Program-made: the position numbers and the translations under genes
NCBI GenBank assembly: GCA_943325515.2
Contig: CALPPS020000020.1
Location: forward strand, 1-30,648
DNA from: Flavobacterium psychrophilum
Lineage (GTDB): Bacteria; Bacteroidota; Bacteroidia; Flavobacteriales; Flavobacteriaceae
Direction: 5' to 3'
DNA: 30,648 nt
Notes under the pieces: generated by a model
Database searches by the model: none
What the model was told of the DNA's origin: nothing
Seen by the model: the letters and a program-made list of their open reading frames with translations, nothing else
Shown here: piece by piece, positions 1 to 8,314 of the stretch
Position numbering within the stretch: the first letter of the stretch is position 1
Layout: each line of letters starts with the position of its first letter

Positions 1-131
1 GTGGCTACAATTCCGTAGTGCAATTTTCCGAGAAAATGAGTGTAAAAAAACAACGCGTTAATGGCACCAATCCCAAATCCTAGGAAAGTAATGATGGTGT
101 TTTTTATGGATTGATTTTGTACGATGCCCAT
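1..131 (-). CDS. Polysaccharide flippase-like membrane protein (N-terminal 43 residues, cut by window edge)
   Basis: Only the first 43 codons are visible; the gene continues left of the window. The peptide begins MGIVQNQSIKNTIITFLGFG and moves straight into a hydrophobic segment (about residues 12-30). This resembles the start of Bacteroidetes polysaccharide/lipopolysaccharide flippases of the MATE/MviN-like (Wzx) superfamily, which move lipid-linked glycans across the inner membrane. The start codon is at 129-131. The gene is last in a leftward run that includes a glycosyltransferase and a YfhO-like protein, which fits a role in glycan export. The gap to the preceding gene is 44 bases. The assignment rests on a short N-terminus and context, so it is moderate. 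Confidence 0.6.
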   Translation of the reverse strand, partial: MGIVQNQSIKNTIITFLGFGIGAINALFFYTHFLGKLHYGIVA

Positions 132-175
132 GTTTTGTTTTAGGATTTATGAATTACGAAGTTAGAGGTTTTTGA

Positions 176-859
176 TTATTCTCCACAGTTAGCGTTGTAA
201 TAATCGACTATATCTTTTAATTCACTAAAATTGTATTCGTGGTTCTTTATTTTTTCTACCACAACATCACACTCTTTCATATAGTCAGCAAATGATTTTA
301 TATAATTGTCCTTTATTTTTGTAGGGTATGGTTCAGATTCCCGTTGAACATAAAAGCTTGCATTTTTTAAAGAAGTAGCGTTATGCTTATATCCATAATC
401 ATGATTAATGTTTGTCATTCCGCCGGGTGCATTGGCTGCAATAGTTGGCAAAATCATTTTAACAGGATTTTTTGAATATGTTTTTACTTTTTTATAAAGG
501 GTAACGCTGCCTTCAGATATTACTTCATATAATTCGGCAAAACTATTTTTAGTAACTTTTAAATATTCATAATCTTTTATATCTTCATCAGAAATGATAG
601 TTATTCCTTTAGCTTCTTTAACTGTCCAGGTTTCGTCTTTGTCTTTTTCTTCAATCTTAAAAATGATAACTTCTTCTTTAGATGTAAAAATGGTTTTCAA
701 CCTACCTATACCTTCGACAGAAGTTCCATCATTAAAATGGATAATGGCTTTCTCTAATGAAGTTTTTTCTAAATCAGAACTATTTATGCCAATGGCAATA
801 TTTTGAGCAGTAACTATTTTACCTAAAAATAATAAGCTAATGAGTAAAAGCTGCTTCAT
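176..859 (-). CDS. Hypothetical secreted protein (227 aa)
   Basis: I do not recognise a named family. The N-terminus is a clear signal peptide (MKQLLLISLLFLGKIVTAQ, likely cleaved after TAQ), so the protein is probably periplasmic or surface-associated. The mature part is hydrophilic, rich in Lys, Glu and Tyr, has no further membrane segment, and resembles small beta-rich proteins of Bacteroidetes ('IHFNDGTSVEG', then 'KEEVIIFK'). A second half (about residues 140-227) carries 'YVQRESEPYPTKIKDN' and ends with a Cys two residues before the stop. It starts one base after the glycosyltransferase stop, so the two are almost certainly cotranscribed. A role in glycan assembly would be a guess from position only. 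Confidence 0.75.
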   Translation of the reverse strand: MKQLLLISLLFLGKIVTAQNIAIGINSSDLEKTSLEKAIIHFNDGTSVEGIGRLKTIFTSKEEVIIFKIEEKDKDETWTVKEAKGITIISDEDIKDYEYLKVTKNSFAELYEVISEGSVTLYKKVKTYSKNPVKMILPTIAANAPGGMTNINHDYGYKHNATSLKNASFYVQRESEPYPTKIKDNYIKSFADYMKECDVVVEKIKNHEYNFSELKDIVDYYNANCGE

Positions 860-860
860 A

Positions 861-2147
861 TTATGAAATTATTTTTGCCAATTGTTCAGTCAAATTTTTT
901 CTGAAATATTGCTCTAAACCAACAGAATGAACTTTTAGATTTCGGTTTTGATATTGCTGATAATATTTCAAAAGTAATGTTTTCAGTTTTTCTTTTTCAT
1001 TATAGGTAAAGAAAACACCAGTATTTGTTATTGTAATGATTTCTGCAAAATCAGAACCTTCTGGACCGATTGCAATTATTGGTCTCTCGGAAACCATGTA
1101 TTCAAAAAGTTTTCCTGGAATAATGCTTTTGGTGGCTGATGAATTAATCTCAATAAGCAATAAAACTTGAGATTTACGTTGATGTTCAATAGCTTCTTGA
1201 TGTGAAATATAACCCAAATTATGAATATAATCATTCAATTGAAATTTAGCAATCGTGTCTAAAACTTCTTGACTTGTTGCCCCAATTAATTTTAGGCGAA
1301 AATCGTTTTTAAAATCTGTATTTTCATTTACCAATTCTTGCAAGGCTTGCCAAAGTATTCTAGGATTTCTTTCAGAAAGAAACGAACCAATATGTGCTAG
1401 TGCGAATTTTTCATCTAATGGTTGTTTTTTTATTTTTTCAATATCATAGCCATTGGTAATGACTTCAATTGGTTTGGATGTGATTGCCTGAAATTCGGTT
1501 TTGGTGGTTTTGCTTGTGACTATAATTGTATCGGCTGAATTTAGTACTTGTTTCTCTAAAGTTTTGTGTTTTTTTTGGGCAAAAGAAGAAAGTTTCAATG
1601 CTTTGTGATAGCCAATGGTTGTCCAAGGATCACGAAAATCTGCCAACCATTTTATCGTCAACTCTTTTTTTAATTGTAAACCAATTAAGTGCAAACTATG
1701 CGGAGGACCAGAAGTAACAATGGTATCAATATCGTTTTCTTGAATGTATTTTTTCAAATACTTCACTGATGGTTTTACCCAAAGAAAACGAGCATCGGGA
1801 ATAAAAAGATTTCCTCGAACCCAAAGCAAGGTTTTCTCCAAAAAGGATTGTTTCTTTTGATTGGGAATAATTCCTGAGCTGATTTTTTTGGTTTTGTCTT
1901 TTCCAAAAAATGAAGCCAAACCATAGGGTTCAAAAATTCTGTTTTTTAAAATAATCGCTTTGTCTGAAACTTCGCTTTCTAATCCCTTATCAACAATAGG
2001 ATACGTTGGGTTTTCGGGAATATAAACAATTGGTTGAATGTTGAAATCGGGTAAGTATTTCACAAACTTTAACCATCGCTGCACCCCTGGTCCTCCAGCT
2101 GGTGGCCAATAATAGGTGATGATTAAAAGTTTTTTTGGTTCAGACAT
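861..2147 (-). CDS. Glycosyltransferase, GT4/GT1-like (428 aa)
   Basis: The protein is a GT-B fold glycosyltransferase, which transfers a sugar from a nucleotide-sugar donor to an acceptor at the cytoplasmic side of the membrane. Two Rossmann-like halves are apparent: an acceptor half (about 1-200) opening with 'LLIITYYWPPAGGPGVQR' (the glycine-rich loop of GT4 enzymes) and containing 'TSGPPHSLHLIGL', and a donor half (about 235-410) with 'LAHIGSF' and the E-x7-E-type signature region 'PGKLFEYMVSERPIIAIGPE'. Length is normal for the family. Its start abuts the YfhO stop with no gap, so translation is probably coupled. Sugar specificity cannot be read from sequence. Neighbours (YfhO-like, flippase) suggest surface glycan or glycolipid synthesis. 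Confidence 0.88.
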   Translation of the reverse strand: MSEPKKLLIITYYWPPAGGPGVQRWLKFVKYLPDFNIQPIVYIPENPTYPIVDKGLESEVSDKAIILKNRIFEPYGLASFFGKDKTKKISSGIIPNQKKQSFLEKTLLWVRGNLFIPDARFLWVKPSVKYLKKYIQENDIDTIVTSGPPHSLHLIGLQLKKELTIKWLADFRDPWTTIGYHKALKLSSFAQKKHKTLEKQVLNSADTIIVTSKTTKTEFQAITSKPIEVITNGYDIEKIKKQPLDEKFALAHIGSFLSERNPRILWQALQELVNENTDFKNDFRLKLIGATSQEVLDTIAKFQLNDYIHNLGYISHQEAIEHQRKSQVLLLIEINSSATKSIIPGKLFEYMVSERPIIAIGPEGSDFAEIITITNTGVFFTYNEKEKLKTLLLKYYQQYQNRNLKVHSVGLEQYFRKNLTEQLAKIIS

Positions 2148-4661
2148 TTATTTTTTTTTCTTGCCATTTTTGTCAAAATAAATTCCACCAATGATCACTA
2201 ACAACATTCCTATAGAGCTAAACAGCGCAATCGTACTGCCAGTTTTTACAACTTGTGGTTCAAATTTGAATTCAATGGTATGTTTTCCTTTTGGGATATG
2301 CATTCCACGTAAGGTGTAATCGACCTTTTCTATTTTTCCCTGCGGTGTTCCATCAATGACGACTTTCCATCCATTTTTATAATAGATTTCAGAGAAGACT
2401 GCAAAACCATTATTGGCATTATTGGAAGTATAAATTAAATGGTTAGGCTTGTATACATTCAACTTGATTGTAGCCAAACTATCTGTCACAAAATTTTCGT
2501 CTTTAAGCATCAATTTACTTATATGCTCATCAGGGTCTCTATTTGCAATGGCCACATTTTTAGTGTCAACTTTACCCAAAGCATTGATTTCTTCATCGGC
2601 ATTCTTAACAATTTTTAATTCTTTTACAAACCACGCATTGCCATTATGAAACGGATTGACAATTGGAATATCGCCTTTTTCGGTGCCTACAATCAAATAT
2701 TTTATGTTAAATGTATTGATGATTGGAATACTTTTGTTGAGAGAAAGTGTTTTGGTGTCCACCATACTGCCCAAGGTATCCATACTTTTTTCTATCAAAT
2801 GGTCATATACTTCTTGAAAACGTCTTGGTTTTACCGCACTATAACCACCGATTGATTTATGAAAATAGGATGACCTTGAATTGGATAATCCGCCATCTAA
2901 TTCATAAACTCTAAAGTTGGCATTATCAGCAAGTATTAATGAATCAGCAGGAGTTGGCTCAAAAGGGACATCTACTTCATGAGCACTTCTGAATTGTTGC
3001 CCATCATTGCTTACATAGTTTTTGTCAATAAAAAATAAATCTCCAACCATGAAAATACCAATTATGATTATAGCTGTATTTTGAGCTAATTTATTTTTTG
3101 TATATAAATATAGTGCTCCAAAAGTAACCACTATTAAAAAACCAGAACGCAATAAATCGGCATTATATAAATCTCTTCTGTCTTCTTTTAAGGCATCTAG
3201 AAAACTAGGTCCAAATGATTTGTCGGGCTGTTGTTTTAACATCGATAAAAGCTGTCCATCTATTTCTCCAACAAAATTGAACATACTTTTACCCACAAAA
3301 AGAATTATGATAATTCCTAGAGTGGTTGCTGCTGTTTTCCATAAACTAGACCATTGTTTTTCTTTATCAGTAAAAAAAGATTGTAATCCCATTATAGCTA
3401 ATACAGGAACACACAATTCTAACAATACTTGTATGGAAGAAACGGCTCTGAACTTATCATAGACCGGAACATAATCAATAAAGAAATCAGTTAATAAGGA
3501 GAAATTTTTACCCCAAGAAAGCAATAATGAAAAAATGGCTCCAGCCAAAAAAGCATATTTTATTTTTCGTTTATCATGATAGAGTGCTAATACAAAAAGA
3601 AAAAGAATAACAGCACCAATGTATGCCGGTGCAGCAACTTGCGGTTGATTTCCCCAATAAGTTATAGCATAATTATCGGTAAATTCTTTGGCTTCTTCTG
3701 GTGATGCACCATAGTTGAGCATGAAATTATAAACATGAGAGTCATCAGTAAGTTTCTGATTATTGCCACCACCAAATAATCGTGGCACAAATAAATTCAA
3801 ACTTTCTGCAACACCATAACTATATTCAGTGATGTAATCTCTGTCCATAGTAATGTTGCTCTCTTTTTTTGAACCATCTGGATTTATAGTCAACTCACTT
3901 TTTCCACGTGTGCTAAAGTCTGCATATTCTTTGGTAGCCAATAAACTTGTCGCATTAGCACCAATGGCAAATACCAATGCAATAGAAAATGTTCCAATGA
4001 TTTTTGGTATAGCTTTTACATCCTTTTCTTGATAAAGTTTATACAAAAAGTAAAAGCTCATCACTATCAAAAGCAATAACAAATAATAAGTCATTTGAAA
4101 ATGATTGGCAGTTATTTCAAGAGAAACGGCAAGCATTGTTAGTATACCGCCATGCAGAAATCTTTTCCTAAATACAAGGATAAAACCAGCTATTACTAAT
4201 GGCATATAGGCTATAGCATGAGCTTTGGCATTATGTCCAACACCCAAAATGACTATTAGATAGGTTGAGAATCCAAAAGCTAAAGCACCAAAAAATGCCT
4301 TTAGCGGATCAATTCGCAATACTAAAAGTAGACCATAAAATCCTAAAAAATAGAGAAATAAATAATCTGCAGGTCTTGGAAGAAAGCGCAATAATTCATC
4401 GAATTTCCCGATATAATCATGAGGATATTTTGCTCCCGATTGGTAAGTTGGCATTCCGCCAAAGGAAGAATTTGTCCAATAAGGTTCAGTGTGATATTCA
4501 GCACGGAAATCATTTTGCTCTTTTGCCATACCAGTAAAATTCACGATATCGTGCTGGTATATTTTTTTTCCTTGCAGTACAGGATAAAAGTAAATTAGAG
4601 CAATTAGGATGAAACCAATGATGGCTAAAAAGTGTGGATAAAACTTTTGAATTTGTTTCAT
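2148..4661 (-). CDS. YfhO-family polytopic membrane protein (837 aa)
   Basis: A large inner-membrane protein of the YfhO family, thought to be GT-C-like and linked to glycosylation of cell-wall or lipid-linked polymers. It has about 12-14 hydrophobic segments: one near the N-terminus ('LAIIGFILIALIYFYPVL'), a long loop with 'QHDIVNFTGMAKEQNDFRAE' and 'WTNSSFGGMPTYQSG', a membrane-rich middle, then a soluble C-terminal domain (about 580-800) and a last TM helix before a KKKK end. I chose the Met at 4661 rather than the upstream Met at 4706, because the latter would run into the preceding DUF4834 gene and adds a Lys/Asn-rich stretch before the usual MKQIQKFYPHF start. It is central to the leftward glycan operon. 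Confidence 0.85.
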   Translation of the reverse strand: MKQIQKFYPHFLAIIGFILIALIYFYPVLQGKKIYQHDIVNFTGMAKEQNDFRAEYHTEPYWTNSSFGGMPTYQSGAKYPHDYIGKFDELLRFLPRPADYLFLYFLGFYGLLLVLRIDPLKAFFGALAFGFSTYLIVILGVGHNAKAHAIAYMPLVIAGFILVFRKRFLHGGILTMLAVSLEITANHFQMTYYLLLLLIVMSFYFLYKLYQEKDVKAIPKIIGTFSIALVFAIGANATSLLATKEYADFSTRGKSELTINPDGSKKESNITMDRDYITEYSYGVAESLNLFVPRLFGGGNNQKLTDDSHVYNFMLNYGASPEEAKEFTDNYAITYWGNQPQVAAPAYIGAVILFLFVLALYHDKRKIKYAFLAGAIFSLLLSWGKNFSLLTDFFIDYVPVYDKFRAVSSIQVLLELCVPVLAIMGLQSFFTDKEKQWSSLWKTAATTLGIIIILFVGKSMFNFVGEIDGQLLSMLKQQPDKSFGPSFLDALKEDRRDLYNADLLRSGFLIVVTFGALYLYTKNKLAQNTAIIIIGIFMVGDLFFIDKNYVSNDGQQFRSAHEVDVPFEPTPADSLILADNANFRVYELDGGLSNSRSSYFHKSIGGYSAVKPRRFQEVYDHLIEKSMDTLGSMVDTKTLSLNKSIPIINTFNIKYLIVGTEKGDIPIVNPFHNGNAWFVKELKIVKNADEEINALGKVDTKNVAIANRDPDEHISKLMLKDENFVTDSLATIKLNVYKPNHLIYTSNNANNGFAVFSEIYYKNGWKVVIDGTPQGKIEKVDYTLRGMHIPKGKHTIEFKFEPQVVKTGSTIALFSSIGMLLVIIGGIYFDKNGKKKK

Positions 4662-4689
4662 GTTTTTGGATAAGGTTTTCAAGTAAAAA

Positions 4690-4941
4690 TTATTCAATTT
4701 CTTCAAAATCTACATACTCACCAACAATCTTTTTTTCTTTTGGTTTTTCTGTATTTGAAGTTTGATTATTGCTTTTTTGTTGATGATTTTGTTGCTGCTG
4801 TTGAAATTGTTCAGAAGCTTTTTGAACAACTTTCTTAGCTATAACAGGCAAAAATAATTTTGCTAAAAACTTGATGACATAATAAATAATTAATAAATAA
4901 AATAAGTCTTCTATCAGTCCAGCTAAAGATGCGGTTTCCAT
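4690..4941 (-). CDS. DUF4834-type small membrane protein (83 aa)
   Basis: A short protein with one TM helix (about residues 8-30, 'LFYLLIIYYVIKFLAKLF') followed by a Gln-rich linker (QQQQQ plus Asn and Lys) and an acidic tail ending 'GEYVDFEEIE'. This architecture matches the Bacteroidetes-specific DUF4834 family, whose function is unknown. The start METASL at 4941 is preferred over an upstream Met at 4962, because a TAnnTTTG promoter element on this strand lies at 4960-4967 and would put the transcript start near 4953, downstream of the longer start. It is first in the operon leading to the YfhO-like gene, 28 bases downstream. Confidence 0.8.
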   Translation of the reverse strand: METASLAGLIEDLFYLLIIYYVIKFLAKLFLPVIAKKVVQKASEQFQQQQQNHQQKSNNQTSNTEKPKEKKIVGEYVDFEEIE

Positions 4942-4959
4942 TTTATAAATAATTTTTGT

Positions 4960-4967
4960 CAAAAATA
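4960..4967 (-). promoter_or_regulatory. Promoter -7 element (TATTTTTG) for the DUF4834-YfhO-glycosyltransferase operon
   Basis: On the minus strand this reads TATTTTTG, matching the Bacteroidetes sigma-ABfr -7 consensus TAnnTTTG. It sits 18 bases upstream of the preferred start at 4941. No convincing -33 TTTG is seen at the usual spacing. Confidence 0.5.
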
Positions 4968-5023
4968 CTAAATTCTATAATGTAATTTTCGCTTTGACTC
5001 CTTAAATAAATGATAAAATACAC

Positions 5024-5031
5024 TACTTTTG
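5024..5031 (+). promoter_or_regulatory. Promoter -7 element (TACTTTTG) for the outer-membrane barrel gene
   Basis: TACTTTTG fits TAnnTTTG and lies 35 bases before the ATG at 5067. A TTTG at 4993-4996 is 27 bases upstream, longer than the usual spacing of about 19, so only the -7 element is called. It shares a 125-base divergent region with the DUF4834 operon promoter. Confidence 0.5.
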
Positions 5032-5066
5032 ATTAACAAAGTTGCAACACTTATAATTACCTATTT

Positions 5067-6035
5067 ATGACTAATTTAAAAAACATATTAATTATTATTT
5101 TATTTATGTGTACAGCTACTCAATATGCTCAATACACAGATATTATAAACTCTAATAGACCAGGAAAATCTATGTCGGCTTTTTCGGTTGGAAAAACTGT
5201 TATTCAAGCTGAAGGTGGTTTGTATGGAATTAAAGAAAAACACGATTTATCGCGTTATGAAGCTAATGGTTTCGGAACTGAATTAGATATGAGATACGGG
5301 GCTTTTTTTGATCAATTTGAATTTGTTATGAATACTCAATATCAGTATGATTGGTATCAAGCGCCATTGGTTAATGATACACGCGGTGGTTTCAAACAAT
5401 TTACTTTAGGAGCAAAATATTTAATTTTTGACCCTTTCATAAAACTAAAAGACGGTAAACCCAATGTTATCAGTTGGAAAGCTAATCATAGATTTAGTTG
5501 GAAACAATTTATTCCAGCGGTTGCGGTTTATGGAGGTTTTAATCTACAATTAGGAACTAATCCGTTTACATACGAAGGCGATTCAAAGTTCAGTCCAAAA
5601 GCGATGTTGATTACTCAAAATCAATTTGGAACCAAATGGGTTTTTGTGACTAATATTATTGCTGATAAGGTTACTTCAAAATATCCAAGTTATGGCATTA
5701 TAGCAACTATGACCAGAGGTTTCAATATGCGTTGGTCAGGTTTTTTAGAAATGCAAAGTTATAAAAGTGATTATTATGCTGATAATATTTTTCGTTCAGG
5801 CGCTGCCTATTTAGTTAGGGAAAATATTCAGTTGGATGCTTCTTTGGCTAAAAACATTAAAGATACACCAGCAATACTTTATGGAAGTGTAGGTCTTTCA
5901 TGGCGTTTTGATAGTAATTATGAAACCAATTACAAAAGAATTAAAAAAGATAAAATAGACGATAAGAAAAAATCTAAAAAAGATAAAGGCAAAAAAAGAA
6001 AAGACGAAGTAGAATTAGAAAACCTGAAACCATAA
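5067..6035 (+). CDS. Outer-membrane beta-barrel protein with Lys-rich tail (322 aa)
   Basis: A signal peptide (about residues 1-21, 'ILIIILFMCTATQYAQ') is followed by alternating aromatic/glycine strands typical of a monomeric outer-membrane barrel. 'INSNRPGKSMSAFSVGKTVI' near the N-terminus is the pattern seen in proteins annotated as 'transporter' or 'MetA-pathway of phenol degradation-like'. The barrel appears to close near residue 280 at 'GSVGLSWRFD'. The remaining roughly 40 residues form a strongly basic tail of Lys/Arg/Asp/Glu, ending 'DEVELENLKP', presumably in the periplasm. Substrate is unknown. The stop overlaps the next ATG by one base, so the two genes are translationally coupled. 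Confidence 0.75.
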   Translation: MTNLKNILIIILFMCTATQYAQYTDIINSNRPGKSMSAFSVGKTVIQAEGGLYGIKEKHDLSRYEANGFGTELDMRYGAFFDQFEFVMNTQYQYDWYQAPLVNDTRGGFKQFTLGAKYLIFDPFIKLKDGKPNVISWKANHRFSWKQFIPAVAVYGGFNLQLGTNPFTYEGDSKFSPKAMLITQNQFGTKWVFVTNIIADKVTSKYPSYGIIATMTRGFNMRWSGFLEMQSYKSDYYADNIFRSGAAYLVRENIQLDASLAKNIKDTPAILYGSVGLSWRFDSNYETNYKRIKKDKIDDKKKSKKDKGKKRKDEVELENLKP

Positions 6036-7153
6036 TGATTACTATTGTTGAAGCTAATTCCAAAAAACTGCTCAAAGATTTCGTAAAATTTCCATTTGCT
6101 CTGTATAAGAATCATCCCTATTGGGTTCCACCGTTAATTGCTGATGAATTAGAAACTTTTGATAAAACAAAAAACCCAGCATTTAAGTCTGCTGAAGCCT
6201 ATTTTTATTTGGCTTTTAAAGAAAATAAAATAGTTGGGAGAATTGCCGCTATAATCAATTGGGGAGAAGTAAAAGACCAACAAAAGAAAAAAGTTCGCTT
6301 TGGTTGGTGGGATGTTATAGATGATATAGAAGTGACAAAAGCTTTGCTTGAAAAAGTTTTTGAACTTGGCAATAAAAATAATCTAGAATATGTTGAAGGG
6401 CCAATGGGTTTTTCTAATTTAGATAAAGTTGGAGTTTTGACTGAAGGATTTGATGAAATTGGCTCAATGATTACTTGGTATAACTTTCCATATTACAAGA
6501 ATCATTTAGAAATGTTAGGTTTTACTAAAGAAAAAGAATATTTAGAAAATCGTTTTCCATTTTCGAATGTTAAGCCAGAAATGTTCTCGAAAGTAAATGA
6601 ATTGATAAAAAAACGTTACAATTTAAAAGCATTAAATTTTAGTAATAATAAAGATATAATGCCTTATGTTGATGAAATGTTTGATTTATTTAATGCAAGT
6701 TATGCAAGTTTATCTTCTTTTGTAGCAATTACAGCTGTTCAAAAAGAATATTTCAAAAAGAAATATATAAGTTTTATCAATCCTGAATATATAAAGTTTA
6801 TAGTAGATAAAGACCAAAAGATGATTGCGTTCAGTATTGTAATGCCTAGTTTTTCTCAAGCACTTCAAAAAGCAAAAGGCAAACTATTCCCTTTTGGGTT
6901 TTATCATTTGCTTAAAGCCAAAAAAGAAAGCAAGGAAGTATTGTTCTATTTAATAGGCGTTGACCCTGAATACCAAAGTAAAGGGGTAACCGCTATAATC
7001 TTTATTGAATATTATAAAACATTTAAAGAAAAAGGCATTCAAAATTGTATTAGAACTCCTGAGTTAGAAGAAAATCATGCCATACATAATCTTTGGAAAC
7101 ATTTTGATCCAGTGGTTTTTAGAAAGCGCAGAACATATAGTAAGAATTTATAA
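6035..7153 (+). CDS. GNAT-like N-acetyltransferase family protein (372 aa)
   Basis: The N-terminal half begins with 'FPFALYKNHPYWVPPL' and 'AFKENKIVGRIAAIIN', a pattern of a widespread bacterial family with a GNAT-like fold, sometimes mislabelled GTP cyclohydrolase. A second GNAT-like unit near the C-terminus contains 'LFYLIGVDPEYQSKGVTAII', where the V-x-P-x-[YF]-Q-x-K-G motif resembles the acetyl-CoA pyrophosphate loop (Q/R-x-x-G-x-G/A). Substrate is unknown. No signal peptide is present, so it should be cytoplasmic. It is odd that a cytoplasmic acyltransferase is coupled by a 1-base overlap to an outer-membrane barrel. The gene ends 7 bases from the stop of the convergent TerC gene. Confidence 0.72.
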   Translation: MITIVEANSKKLLKDFVKFPFALYKNHPYWVPPLIADELETFDKTKNPAFKSAEAYFYLAFKENKIVGRIAAIINWGEVKDQQKKKVRFGWWDVIDDIEVTKALLEKVFELGNKNNLEYVEGPMGFSNLDKVGVLTEGFDEIGSMITWYNFPYYKNHLEMLGFTKEKEYLENRFPFSNVKPEMFSKVNELIKKRYNLKALNFSNNKDIMPYVDEMFDLFNASYASLSSFVAITAVQKEYFKKKYISFINPEYIKFIVDKDQKMIAFSIVMPSFSQALQKAKGKLFPFGFYHLLKAKKESKEVLFYLIGVDPEYQSKGVTAIIFIEYYKTFKEKGIQNCIRTPELEENHAIHNLWKHFDPVVFRKRRTYSKNL

Positions 7154-7160
7154 AAGTGTG

Positions 7161-8111
7161 TTAGTTTTGACTTGTATTTTTGCTCTTATTTATTGAGACT
7201 AAAATCCCTATTAATAATGCGATAGTTATAAACCCTAATGAAACCCATTCAGGAAATTTATAATAATGAACTATAATCATTTTAATTCCAACGAAAAGAA
7301 GAATGGCAATTAAGCTAAATTCTAAATAACTGAACTTTTCTAACATATTTGCCAAAAAGAAATACATAGAACGAAGCCCAAGAATAGCAAAAATATTAGA
7401 ACTAAAAACTAAAAATGGATCAGAGGTAATGGCTAAAATAGCTGGCACACTATCTAATGCAAAAAGCATATCCATAACTTCAATTACTATTAAAGCAACA
7501 AATAGAGGTGTAGCATGATTGATACTGTCAATTTTTGTAAAAAAATGTTCCTTATCTGTATGGCTTGTTATTGGTATTACTTTACCAATGATTCGATATA
7601 CTAAAGATTTCTTTGGTTCAAACTCTTCTTCATTTTCTTTAACTAACATTTTAATTGCGGTAAAAATCAAAAATGCTCCAAACAAGTAGGTCATCCAACT
7701 GAATTTATTAATTAAAGCCACCCCAAAAAATATCATCAAACCTCTAAATATAATAGCCCCTAAAATTCCCCAAAACAAAACTCTATGTTGGTATTTTTGA
7801 GGTATTTTGAATGACGCAAAAATTACTGCCATTATAAAAATATTATCTATGCTTAAGGATAATTCAATTAAATAGCCCGTAATATATTTCATTGTAGCAA
7901 CAATAGGTTTTATTCCGGTTGGATTAGCAATAAATCCATTGGTGTATATCCAATGTACAATTCCAGAAAAAATAAAAGATAATATTACCCATAGTGCAGT
8001 CCAAATACCAGCTTCTTTGGGTTTTATAATATGTGGATTCTTATTAAATACTCCTAAATCTAAAGTTAGAAATAATAAAATTATTGACAAAAAAACTATC
8101 CAAACTATCAT
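7161..8111 (-). CDS. TerC/Alx-family integral membrane protein (316 aa)
   Basis: A polytopic membrane protein with about nine hydrophobic segments. It carries the family hallmarks: 'ELSLSIDNIFIMAVIFASF' (acidic residues inside a TM segment), 'RVLFWGILGAIIFRGLMIF', and 'MDMLFALDSVPAILAI' followed by 'FAILGLRSMYFFLA'. Members such as E. coli Alx are linked to manganese export and pH response, and TerC to tellurite resistance. In Gram-positive bacteria, family members help metallate exported enzymes. Here the specific cargo is inferred only by family. Length matches Alx-type proteins. It is monocistronic, convergent with the GNAT gene and divergent from glnN. Confidence 0.9.
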   Translation of the reverse strand: MIVWIVFLSIILLFLTLDLGVFNKNPHIIKPKEAGIWTALWVILSFIFSGIVHWIYTNGFIANPTGIKPIVATMKYITGYLIELSLSIDNIFIMAVIFASFKIPQKYQHRVLFWGILGAIIFRGLMIFFGVALINKFSWMTYLFGAFLIFTAIKMLVKENEEEFEPKKSLVYRIIGKVIPITSHTDKEHFFTKIDSINHATPLFVALIVIEVMDMLFALDSVPAILAITSDPFLVFSSNIFAILGLRSMYFFLANMLEKFSYLEFSLIAILLFVGIKMIIVHYYKFPEWVSLGFITIALLIGILVSINKSKNTSQN

Positions 8112-8131
8112 GTTGTTTTATTTTAATGATA

Positions 8132-8139
8132 CAAATATA
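8132..8139 (-). promoter_or_regulatory. Promoter -7 element (TATATTTG) for the TerC gene
   Basis: On the minus strand the site reads TATATTTG, a full match to TAnnTTTG, 20 bases upstream of the ATG at 8111. No clear -33 element was seen. Confidence 0.55.
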
Positions 8140-8221
8140 GCTGTTTGAATTTTCATAGTGTAATTTTTAGTAGGATGTGATAAAAGTTATTAACAGTATG
8201 TTTTTAAATTTTAATAAATTA

Positions 8222-8239
8222 CCCCTAAAAAAGTAGGGT
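8222..8239 (+). promoter_or_regulatory. Inverted repeat upstream of the glnN promoter (candidate operator)
   Basis: The site reads ACCCCTAAAAAAGTAGGG, with arms CCCTA (8223-8227) and TAGGG (8234-8238) separated by AAAAAG. The GC-rich arms stand out in an AT-rich gap. The centre lies about 49 bases before the transcript start predicted from the -7 box at 8267-8274, a spacing common for activator sites. Binding by a nitrogen-responsive regulator is inference. Confidence 0.5.
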
Positions 8240-8266
8240 GTATATCTTTTTATTTTAAAATAATAT

Positions 8267-8274
8267 TATATTTG
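8267..8274 (+). promoter_or_regulatory. Promoter -7 element (TATATTTG) for glnN
   Basis: TATATTTG fully matches the Bacteroidetes -7 consensus and lies 40 bases before the glnN ATG, leaving a leader of about 35 bases. A good -33 TTTG is missing at the expected spacing, which would fit a promoter that needs an activator. Confidence 0.6.
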
Positions 8275-8314
8275 CATCATATTATCAGGGTATAACTTTT
8301 AAAATTAATTATTT

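Noticed and set aside
594..806. Plus-strand open frame of 70 codons opposite the secreted-protein gene
   Set aside because: Lies wholly antisense to a gene with a good signal peptide; composition is that of a shadow frame, with no family features.
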